From contig CP126191.1 in NCBI GenBank assembly GCA_030272155.1, positions 1,696,501 through 1,760,500 on the forward strand: DNA of 64,000 nucleotides, written 5' to 3'. The DNA is from Tetradesmus obliquus (Eukaryota; Chlorophyta; Chlorophyceae; Sphaeropleales; Scenedesmaceae). A program made the translations under genes and the position numbers. Under the pieces are notes generated by a model. The model made no database searches. It was not told the DNA's origin and worked only from the letters and a program-made list of their open reading frames with translations. Below, one piece after another: positions 14,163 to 25,089 of this stretch (position 1 is the stretch's first letter; the number at the start of each line of letters is the position of its first letter).

Positions 14163-17093
14163 AGCTGGCAGAGCCACCCCAGGCCTGCCAGGGTCTGGCA
14201 CATCAGCTGGCACCATGCTGGCACCACCTTCCGCGCTCAGCCCAGCAGCTAAGAGAGCAAAGCTAGGTGATGGCAGCAGCAGCAGCAGCAGCAGCAGCCA
14301 TTCTGCACCATTGTCAGAGATTCCAGCTAGCCTCAACACAGGAGATACAGCAGCAGACATCCCAAATGCTGTGCAGCAGCTGTTGGACTTCCTTTGGCAG
14401 CAGCTGTTCGACCAGGCTTGTGGCCACACCTTGGCACTGCGGCTGTCGCTGCTGCAGCACCTGCTGCTGCCGCTGCTGGAGCTGGCACCCAGACAGCAGC
14501 AGCGCGCAGCGTGGTACAGCAGCCGGCTGCAGCAGCTGCGGCTGCTGGCTGAGTACGGATATGTTCATGCTGTTGCTGCTGCTGGGGATGCATTTGAAGA
14601 GGAGTGGAGGCTGGGCTCCCGCTGGGCAGCCTACAGGTGGGTGTGAATTGCCCGCGCAGCTGCAAACATAACCTTTTGTGTAGGTATAACGTCATAGACC
14701 TGAAACCTTTTAATGTCACGTTTTTGTGTGCGACCAGCTTGTGTTAATGCCTAACCCGGCTTGATGTTGGTTGTTAAGCAGCAACCGTTCTGGTGTGCTT
14801 CTTGCTCTGCCGCAGGCTGTTTGAGCTGCTGTACGAGGCCACAGCAGACAAGCAGCAGCTGGATGCTGTGGTGGCTGTGCTGCCTGGCAAGCACGGCAAC
14901 CTGGTGAAGCTGGCAACCAGCGACGCGCGTGAGCTGGCATGTGCTTTCCCTGTCAACCAGGTGCGCCGCAGCAGCAGTAGCAGTAGCAGCAGTGCAAGAC
15001 TCACACAGTGCACGGTATTGGATGCATGAACAAAGTCAAAAGACATCAGTGTTTGTGTGCGACCTATCTTGCAGTCCAGCAGTGGCACAGATGCTGTATG
15101 GCCCTACATTTAAATAACGGTAGAGGAGGAAAGAGGGACAGACATTGTAGGCTCCAGCTATCCTCATCTCAGGGCACATCCGTGTTTGGTGCATTGCAGG
15201 CGCTGGCGCGCAGCGTGCGCTGCGCTGCGTACAGCACTGCCGCTGCTCTGCTGCGGTCAACGCAGTCCAAGGCCAACCTGTTTGCCCCAGCCTTCAAGGG
15301 CAGCAAGCAGTGAGTGCTGGTTTGGATTGATCCCTGCTTCAGCTATACGCCTGACTGCCAACAGTGGCAATCTGCCAGCCGACGCACATATACAACACTG
15401 GCATTGCAGCATTGCTGGAGCAGTTTCACTTATCAGCGCTGTCATTAGATTGTCCTTTAACACTGGCAGCAGACCCGCTCATGGACCTGCGCACCTTTTG
15501 CTGACGCTCCTCAAGTTGTTGGCCAACACAGTGCTTACTGCTGCTGCCTGCAGCCAAAGCCCTGGTGAGATGTGGGGCCAGCTGCTGGCTGTGCCAGGGC
15601 TGTCCAAGCTGCGCTTTGAGGACTTTGAGGGTAGTGGTGGTCCTGCTGGCGGCAGTGGTGGCTGGCGGGGTGTGGCTGGCGGCGGCAGTGAGCGGCGCAG
15701 GCGGCAACGGCAAGCTGAGCTGCAGGTGAGGCGCACCACAGGTGACAGCTATGATTTTAGCACCGACAAGTGGGGATTGTCAGATAAGGCGGCATGCTTG
15801 TTGAGACAGCACTTTAAAGCCTGCATTGACAACGCAATATTCTGAAAATGCTTTCTGTTTCTGATGCAGTCCTGGTGGTGGCTTCTACTGCAACAGCTAG
15901 GCTGACTGCATTGCAACTGCTGACAGGTGCTCAGCAGAGTGCATACATAGCTTATAGTGCCTTCATGTCAACAGCCCGCAGCCACTGCCATCGCTCATGC
16001 ACTGCTACTATGTAGTAGGTGCTGAGTATGTCCGGTGCCTGCTGCTTTGCCGTTGCAGTCCCTCCGTATGGCTGGTGCAGCGCGCACAGCGGGCCGCGGT
16101 GCTGCTGCTGCTGCTGCTGCCAGCCAACTGTTCAGCCTGTCTGATGATGGCGTGATGTCACTGGCCTCACTTGGGGGCCTTGGTGACTCCCTGGCTGCGA
16201 CAGCAGCAGAGGTCAGCCAGCTGCAAGGTGAGGGGGTGGTGCTGGAGGTTGCTGAAGCATCCAGAATGTGGCTCACTGTACCAGCTGAAGCAGAGCATAC
16301 CTGGAACTATGGATGCCGCTGGTTGACCCGCAGCAGCAGCAGCATCATTGGCAGCGCAGGATGCACGAAACCAGGAAAGCTCTTGCAGGCTAGTCTCTGA
16401 GGAAACACAGCGTGCGGAATGCCCAGCTTTGCCTTGCTGCACCTCACATCGCCTGCCTGTTTGCTTGCTTTCACCTGCTGGCTGCTGTCCTGCAGCTGCT
16501 GTAGTTGCTGCCAGCCAAGCAGCAAGCCAGCAAGCACCCCACACTTCTTCCTCGCCACCATCACCGGCAGCAGCAGCAGCAGCAGCAGCAGGCGACCCCT
16601 CGCAGCATGCAGCAGCTGCCTCCATCTGGCAGGACACCCTAGCCCTGGCAATCCAGGGTTCAACCAATGCTGCTGACGTGGCGGTTTTGCGGCAGCAGCT
16701 GGCAGGGTTTGGGGCTCTGCAGCTAAGCCCTGAGGAGGCTGTGGGCCTGGCAGCCAGCCTGAGGCCAGGCCTGACAGTTGAGGATGCGTATGATGCACAC
16801 CCAGTGATGCTGCCGCTGGTGCTGCTGATGGAGCGGGCAATGGAGCTGCCCTCAGATGTACCGGTGAGCAAATCTGTGCACAACATGCTGCAGCTGCAGC
16901 AGCAGCAGTTTCTAGGCGAAGTTGATCTCAGCTGCTTCATTGAACAGTTGCTCAGCATCATAGCAAACACACCCCGTACCCCACGCGCTCTGTTACAGTA
17001 GCAGTAGATTGTTGTGTACTGCACACTCTCCTGCTGCTGCTGCAGGGCGACATGCCAAGCTGGATGTCCCTGCTGGTGCAAGCTCTGGAAGAG

Positions 17094-17169
<76 letters not shown>

Positions 17170-20100
17170 GTGGCGCAGCCCCTGGCAGCAGCAGCCGCCT
17201 CAATCCAGTCCACGTCTTCCTATTTAAAGCCATCCTGCATGTGGAGATGCGCGCAAGAGATGCCAGGCAGCAGCAGCAGCAGCGCGATACTGGACAAAGC
17301 AGCACTTCTGACAGTGGCGCTGGCAGCAGCCCTGTAGATGTCTATGTCAGCAACACCCTGTTTGCGCAGTTTGCAGAGCAGCTGTTTCCTGGCCTCGTGG
17401 CTGCCCTGCTGCCTGCGCAAGCAGTAGCAGCAGCAGCTGGCACTTCTGCAAGTGCAGCAGCTGGTGGCGCTGGTGGCAGCTTCCACTATGTGCTGCGTGA
17501 CCTGGTGATGGTGGTGCTGATGTGGCCACGGCTGTTTGAGCGCACACCAGGTATGGTTTACTAGCTGCTGTTACTCTGCTTGCCAGCCTGCTGCTGGTAT
17601 GTTCTACATACAATAATGGGGTGCTGCGTGCATTCAGATTCTCTCTATGCAGCCATCAGTCGCTCTCTTGTTCTGTGCTTGTCCTTCTTTACATGTTTGT
17701 TTGAACTGCTTGTCCTTCTTTACATGTTTGTTTGAACTGCTTGTCCTTCTTTACATGTTTGTTTGAACTGCTTGTCCTTCTTTACATGTTTGTTTGAACT
17801 TCTGCCAGCCCACAGCCTCAATGCTGCTGCTCAACTTATGCTGCTCTGTGCCTGGCTCGCAGACGGCAGCGCCCTGCTGCATGCGGGCCGCATCCTGCAG
17901 CCCGCCACTACGCTGCTGCGCCACGTTGCTGCTGTGGGATGCGAGCGAGGCAGGGACCGGGCCGCCAGCAGGGACAACCTGCGCTTTGTGTCAGAGCTGC
18001 TGAAGCGCTGGGGCAGCAAGGTGGCCCTCACAGGTGAACGGGGTTGGCGATGATGCACTTACTGCAGCAGCTGCAGCGATGGCAGCAGCAGCCATGCACA
18101 GCAGTGGTGTCTGACAGGAAAGGCTGCAACGAGTTATTTGGTGGCTCGTCGGGCTCTGGCAGTTGTGCATCAATGCTGGCAGCAACAGTGCCAGGCTGTC
18201 TGCCCTGCGTGCTTGTCACAGCCCATGATGACCACCCAGCTACTCATGGGTTTCGCGCACATGGCGTCAACTCAACATACGCATCACATCAGGAGGGCTA
18301 TGCGTCTCTGCTGCTGCATCCAGGTGAAGACATTGCACAGCACCTGGCAGAGGCATCCAGGGCAGCGCCAGCAGCAGCAGCCAGGGGCAGGGGTGGCAGC
18401 CACAGCAGCAGCGCCGCAGGCCGCTTTGCTGACAGAGCAGCCAACCAGCAGCTGGAGTATGGGTTGGAGCTGCTGGGGCTTGCTGTTGGCAGGGGGCAGA
18501 CTGCTGCACTTATGACCAAAGGGCCAGCTGCAGGTGAGTGCAGACATGTAGCTTCGTGTTGTGCTGCATGATTGGTTGTACGGCTTTGCTCGTGTATGTT
18601 AAGCTTAGCTCTGGGCAGCGGCACTGATGCCCAGAGGTAAGCCTTTGTTTATTTTGCTTATTTATTTTGCTTGTTTGCTTGAAGCGGTATCACTGCAAAG
18701 CTATAAAAAGGAAGAGGAGAAGGCACCTGTGCTTTCTGTCAATCATGTTGTCTGACAGCAGTCTTGACCTGTGCCCTGTATTTTGCTGTGTGTGCTTGCA
18801 GGACGCCTGTGGACGGTGCTGCTGCGTCAGCTGCAGGCGCACAAGACCATGAATGCTACGCGTGCACAGAAGCTGGGCCGCACTGCTGCGCTGCTGCTGC
18901 TGGGGCTAGTGCGTGTGGAGCAGCACCAGGCTGCTGCTGTGCAGCTAACCGCTGGCGGTGGCCCTGCAGTGCACGGGGTGGTGGAGCTGCAGGTCTCTAG
19001 CCAGCTGGTGGGTGCCAGGCTTGTTGTGTTGCCTGCAAGTGCTGGCAGGAAGCAGCCCAGACAGGCCTGATGGACTGTACTGCTTGCAGGAAGCAGCCCA
19101 GAGAGGCCTGATTGACTGTACTGCTTGCAGGAAGCAGCCCAGAGAGGCCTTGTTGAACTGGGGTGCTTGCAAAAAGCAGCACAGGCAGGCCTAAATCGTC
19201 TGTGCTGCTTGCAGGAAGCAGCACGTGTGCAGGATAGCACGGCAGTGGGGCTTGACCTGAAAGAGGCAGCTCCTAGTGAAGGTGTGCAGGCCAGGGCTTG
19301 TGCACACTACATGTTGCTCCTGGCAGGTTGTTGCAGCAGCATCCTTGAGCTCAACAAAGATTTGAACAAAGCGTGTCTGCTACTGCTGCACGCAATGTCC
19401 TGCAAACTCTCCTCAGGTGGCTGCTGAGCTGTCGGACTGCATGAAGCTGCTCTTCAACCAGGGCAAGTATGCGCCGCTGATCCGGTTCCTGCAAGGGGCA
19501 TCAGATGCGCTGGGAAGCATCTCCTCAACAGCAGCAGGGCAGAGCTCTGGCACTGCTGCTGGCGCTGCTGCTGGCAGCATTAGCGCAGCAGATGCAGCAA
19601 GGAAGCAGGCTGAGCAGTTGCTTTGGGGAGCCAACCGCCTGAGTGTGACAAGCTGGCTGGTTGCTGCGCTGGACCAGGTGGAAGGGCAGTTCAGGGGTGT
19701 TGGCCTGGCACTGCTGATGGAGCGGTGGGTGAAGTGGGAGGCTGAACTGGCCAACAGCACAGTGTGTGTGTTACAGCTGGTCTTGTGCAAGAGAACCGCA
19801 CCAGCAGCCAAGATCATGCTCAAATTTTTGCGTTGAACTTTACACGACACCAGGCGGCAAAACACGCATCATGCTATGCATCCAGGTGCCTGCACGACCC
19901 ACACGCCATGCTGGCAGGATTTAGTAATTTGCAATGCATGTGGCTTGCTAAACCACTGCTGTGTATGCACCAACCTCGCGCTGCTGCAGGTGTGCATCAT
20001 CTCTACAGGCAGCCGCCCAGCTGGCAGAACAGCTGCCCCGCCTAGTCCCTTCAACCTTCAGCTACAGCAGCAGTGCCAGTGTGCAGCTGGCTGCCCTGCA

Positions 20101-23100
20101 GCTTGCAGGACAGCTGCTGCACTGCATGCCCAGCCCTGCTGCGGCTGCTGGCTTCCTGCTTGGCCAGGTGCCAGTGTTCCTGCAGCACAAGTCAGTTGAT
20201 TGCAGGAGGCAGCTGCAGCATCTGCTGGAGTCGGTGTGGCGTATGCTGGACTCTGCTGTGCTCTCAGTCGCTGCACAGGCAGCAGGAGCAGGGCCTGGTG
20301 AACCTAGCGGCCAGCAACCGCTGCCAGAAGACACGCAGCTGCTGCTGCGCCAGCGGCAGCAGGTGGAAGCGTTGCTGTTTGTCCTTGCCAGTGACCGCTC
20401 AGCAGCAGTGCAAGCGCCTGCAGCTGCCTTCTGGCACGACACAGCAGCAGTCCCACCAGCCAGCGGACCAGCCCATACACTGCTGCTGCCCAGAAGCCCC
20501 GTGCAGCGCTTAACGGCGCTGCTGCAGCAGGTTTCAGGGCTCAAAGTGCAACTTGCCTCAGTGTGGGAAGCAGCAGGCAGGGAGGCAGGGCTAGGGGAGG
20601 CGGTTGCAAGGGATGCAGAAGGACGCTGGCCATGTGTTGCTGCTGGTCTTCTGCTGCAGCTGCCTGCAGAGCTGGTGGATGCCTGGGGCAGGTCCCTGTT
20701 TGGGAATGACCTGGCGGACTGCGAGTTCACAGATTATCCCGTGCAAACACAGGTGAGCATGAGATGGCTGCAGAGTTGCTTGCTGATCCGCAATTCCTGA
20801 AGTGAAGCAGGGCATGCCGTTACCTTGTGCATGGGATCCAGCAGCTTGTGTCTCCAAAGCAGCTGGTAGCGCTGTACAACGCCAGGTGTGGCGGCGTCGG
20901 GCAGCTGCCATTAGTCGCCATAATGCTGCGTCACTGCGACTCACTTGCGCATGCAATGCTTCTGCGCTGTAGGCTGGTACAACCATCACTGCTGGCTCAG
21001 ACGCCACAGCTGTATTCAGCAGCAGCATCTCTTTTGATGCCATCAGCAGCTGCAGCTTGACAGACACTCTTCTACACTCTGCAAGGCTTGCGCGCGCTGG
21101 TGCTGGCAGCCACGGCCTGGCAGCTGCCGTCACCACAGCTGGGGCAATGCTTGGCGCTCCTGCCAGTGTTACACTCACGCTGGGTCAAGCAGCGGCAGGC
21201 CCTGCCAGGGGCATGGCAAGGAGGGGCCAGGTGAGTGACACAAGTGGTTGGCTGAGGATGGGTGTTATATAGTGATTTGGTTACATCACAAAGCGTTCTA
21301 TAGCAGGCCACATTGTATGCAGGTACTGCAAAAGAAACGCGATGTAGGCAGCTGCAAGCATGCCAAGGTCCATCACGGTCGTCATCAACGTTGGCTTTGT
21401 CACAAATGTATGCTGCCATCACGCCAATTTCAGTCCCCTTGTAACACAGTAGTACTGAGAAAAACAGATATACTATTACCACCCAGGCCGTAGCATGCCA
21501 TCAGCCCTAGGAGCCAATTTGGACAGCTTTGGTTTGTTACATTCAAAGATGGACTCTGCCAGCGGACCTTTTTACATCGGCACTTTTGCACAACACTCAA
21601 GCTTACATGCAGCCACATGCACATACAAGGTGCAGCTCTGGACGAAATCCGTGGTCATCAGCGCTGCTGGTCACAAAAGATACTGCGAATCAAGTGAAAA
21701 TGCATGTACAGACTCTGACCAACACTGTGCCATCTGTGAGTCGTATTTCAGCTCACAGGAGCTCAGAGGCCATATGAAACAAACGTTGTGTTAAAAGCAA
21801 GAATGTGACACTGACATGCACTAGTCAAAAATGCATCTTAGTCCGGCAAGTACTTGCAGGACAGCTTGGGCAGTGCGCCACCTTTAACACCATGATGCTG
21901 CGCACTGCATCGTGTGTTCATGTCGCATCCTCACATACACTTGACAAGTTTGGCTCACGGTGCAGGAGATGGGATCATGACAAGGCTGCTGCAACATCCA
22001 AAGCCATACACCACTGCATCACGTGATCAGCTGTTGCACCCTTGTATGAACAACTGACATCCCAGCCTCAAAGGAGGCACTAGTTGATTTTCTTGAGGCC
22101 TAGTGGGGCAACAGCATCTGCAGTCAGCTTCTGAATGCCGTACAGCAGATAGGAGACTGTCGACAAGAAGTTGGTGGACACATCAGAGAACTGCAGGATG
22201 AGTGCGGTGTCCACTGTGACTGTTCCTGTCGCTCCAGCCTTCAGCATTGCCGCCAGCAGTTGGAATGAGACCTGTGCCACCTTCAAGCCGCTATAGGCAA
22301 CCAGCCATGCGTCTGACATCACGAGGTTGACGCGTTGCGCAATCTTCCTGTTGTTCAGCTGCTGATCGGTTGGACTGTTGATGTTTGCGGTGGTGGCCGT
22401 CATGGTCTGCATCACATTGGTGTCGGCGAGGGTGATGCTGGAGTCATCTGCCAGCAGTCCGCGACCTGTATTGACGGTGGCCTGCTGCAGCACGTTGAGC
22501 AGGGGCTGAAGCTTGGCCAGCTGCTGCAGCAGTTGGCCTGCCATCTTGAGGGTGTCGGTTGGGATGGAGGCGTTGAAGGCAAATGGAGGCTTCACGTTAA
22601 CAGTGGCCTGGGTGCCATTGACGCGCAGCAGCTTGGCTAGGGCCTGGGCAAACGGGTTGGTGTTGCTGACTGTGGCTGCTGCTGTGGCGTTGACCTGCAG
22701 ACTTGTTGCAGCCTCTGTCCTGGCGGCCAGTACGAAGAGCAGCAGTAGGGGAATCGCGTAGCACAGGGGAGTGTGGCGCCCTGCCATGTTGTCTGTCTTG
22801 CGTTGTCGTCTGCAGGCACGTCAAGATAAAACAACGAATTGTAGCGTGAGTTGCTGTGCTATTGGTGCAACACAATCGCACTGCCGTCAACGACTGAGTT
22901 GGTTGACTCCCCGCTGGCTGCACTCAAGGCTGCTTAGTGTACTTATTGAAAGCTGTTCGCTGTGTTGTAGTAGTTGCATGCTGACATGGGTCGCACGGCA
23001 CAGGGCGCACTGAGACCGTCGCTGCTTCCTTCGCTGGCCTGTCCTGTCATTTGCACCTGCCGCAGAAAGCACCCTAGTCACCGGACGAAGCTGTTCGCAC

Positions 23101-25055
23101 CTTTAACTTGATTGCACTGACAAACAGCTGAAGAGCCTCCCAGGTTGCTGTGACAGGACTGGAGTGTTCACACGTGCGTTGACGGACGCAAAATATCGTA
23201 GATGACTGTGTTTCGCTGAATGTAGCACAAGGAAACGTAGCTAATGAAACAAGTTGATGGTCCCTGTCTTGTTATATAGTGCTGATTTCGTGAAATGCAG
23301 AATGACAAGGGAGCACAACCCTAATTCTTTGTGCGACTCTGGCAATCATGGCGTCAAGGCATGCACGACTTACGCCATCAACAAAAGGATCAACCAAAAA
23401 GAACTTCTTGAGCAAGATCGTGCTCAGCCTGCCTTGCTTTCCGGAATTCGTTGCTGTCAGCGTCCACTGGTGCCTGCATGCCATGAACACTCCCAGCAAA
23501 GTAATGCCAGCTCCATCTGCTCTGTTTCTGCTCTTTCATCAATCGCAGGCATGGCATGGCAGGGCAGCAACCCCAAGGAGCGGCAGCGGGGCGGTAGCAG
23601 GCACATCAGCACCAGAGCTGCGTTCACTAGACTTCTCACGGCGCTCTTCAGCAAGGGCATCAACCAGCATCAGCAGAAGCCGCAGTGGTGGTGAGCAGTA
23701 TCACCGCCTGGAGCTGCGCCGGCGGCAGCATGCAGAAGCAGCCAGGGAGGAGCGCAACTCAAGGATCAAACTCCTCAGGTGGTGCCACCCGGCTCATGCT
23801 AGTTTAATGGGTGCCAGATATATGCACCTGTCATGCGCATGCCTGCCAGGGAATGCAGACAACAACAATAAGCAACTGCCTGCAGCTGGCTGCTTTCAAG
23901 CGAAAAATCTGTAGCCATAGAACAAGCAACAACGCTGACTCTTGTTGCTGAATGCTAACTGATGGCAAGCAATTGCGCAAATCCGGCTGCCACCTGTGTT
24001 TCCTGCAGGGCCTACCGTGCTGGTGAGCTGCCGGACATACGTGCTGTTTCACCAAGCTCGGTGTGGGGCCCTTTGACAGCGTTGGCAGGTCAGCGGCCCG
24101 CCATTGCGAGCCGGCTGCTGTCTGCTGTGCTGACCAGCAGCATTGCGCTTGCGGCTGATGCAAGCAGTGCCAGCATACAGCGAGGCAGCAGGCTGTCTAC
24201 AGGGGCACGCCAAGAGCTACAGGTGATCACCTTCTGAGTTCATGGGCCTGCAGCAGCCCATGGTGGCAGGTACTATTGCTGGTGCCTTTGGCGCACAAGG
24301 AACTCCTGTCAACTTTTCTCTAGCTCTCTTAGCAAGCGCTTGCTACAGGACGTCCCAAAGTTGCAGCCAGTGCAAGCACCTTGTCAGGCATGTGTAGTCT
24401 GCTAACAAGTACGCCGTCTGCAGGATGCTGCTACATTGACAGCATTTGCACGCGCAAAAGTTAGATTGCTTGAAAGATGTAGGGTCATCTAACAATATGC
24501 AAACTATGTTGACTGTGATATCAACGCTACTGGTGCTGTCCTGCAGGCGGACCTAGCACAGCTGCGCCAGGCTGTGTCAGCTGCCTTTGCTGCAGGGCCT
24601 CGCGCCCCTGCGCTAGTGGATACCCTGCAGCAGATGGCAGCTGCTGACAGGTCACTGTGGCTAGACCCACAGCACCTACTGGCTGCTGCTGAGGCCTCTG
24701 GAGGCCTGGGAGCAGCTGCAGTGCAGGTGGAGGAGCAGATGCTGTATGCAGGTACGCTTGATGCTCGCAGGAAACGCTTGAACCTGGCAAATGTCCTCAA
24801 GTATGCTTGTCAGCAAGTGTGGTAGCCTTCTGCTGCTTGCAGGATGCATGCAACTCTTCTGGTTGCTGCCTCAACAGCTATGTTGTCGTGCAGCACTACC
24901 CATCTTGCTGCCGCTGCTGCCTGCTGCATCGTTTGCTTTGCAGATTCCTCTGGCCAGGGCCATGCATCAGAGTCAGCAGCCACCAGCAGCAGGAGGCCCA
25001 CCAAAGGCTTCCAGCTGTCACCAGTGCTGTGCACAGGACCACCTGCAGGCCCCAA

Positions 25056-25089
<34 letters not shown>

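Larger units (their letters stand above)
11089..20752 (+). other. PRKDC: DNA-PKcs middle HEAT region (18 exons)
   Basis: Exons: 11089-11304, 11700-11915, 12196-12561, 12850-13207, 13509-13810, 14048-14636, 14816-14960, 15200-15309, 15554-15725, 16059-16227, 16496-16863, 17046-17550, 17809-18033, 18324-18533, 18802-18992, 19215-19322, 19417-19761, 20009-20752. Clear collinear matches to human DNA-PKcs: the RCAAYSTA block in 15200-15309, the DMPSWMSLL block opening 17046, the FHYVLRDLV block near 17485, the SRDNLRFVSELLKRW block near 17960, and DLADCEFTDY near 20720. Exon 17046-17550 carries a poly-alanine insert where the human protein has none. The 19215-19322 exon needs a GC donor at 19323 to keep phase 0, and is the weakest of the set. 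Confidence 0.85.
21231..23548 (+). other. Large DNA-PKcs intron hosting an antisense gene
   Basis: GT at 21231 and AG before 23549 flank 2,318 bases. Apart from the minus-strand gene at 22080-22787 and its upstream region I see no exon in it: 21260-22079 and 23231-23548 hold no phase-compatible coding sequence. Confidence 0.75.

Noticed and set aside
16167-17213. 348-codon minus-strand ORF
   Set aside because: Antisense shadow of DNA-PKcs exons with a poly-Cys stretch from the triplet run; no similarity.
17677-17800. Regular repeats resembling a CRISPR array
   Set aside because: Units are directly abutting with no spacers and lie in a eukaryotic intron.
22080-22787. Idea that the nested gene is a processed retrocopy
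   Set aside because: No poly-A tail or target-site duplication seen, and upstream DNA is shared with the paralogue, which points to DNA-level duplication.
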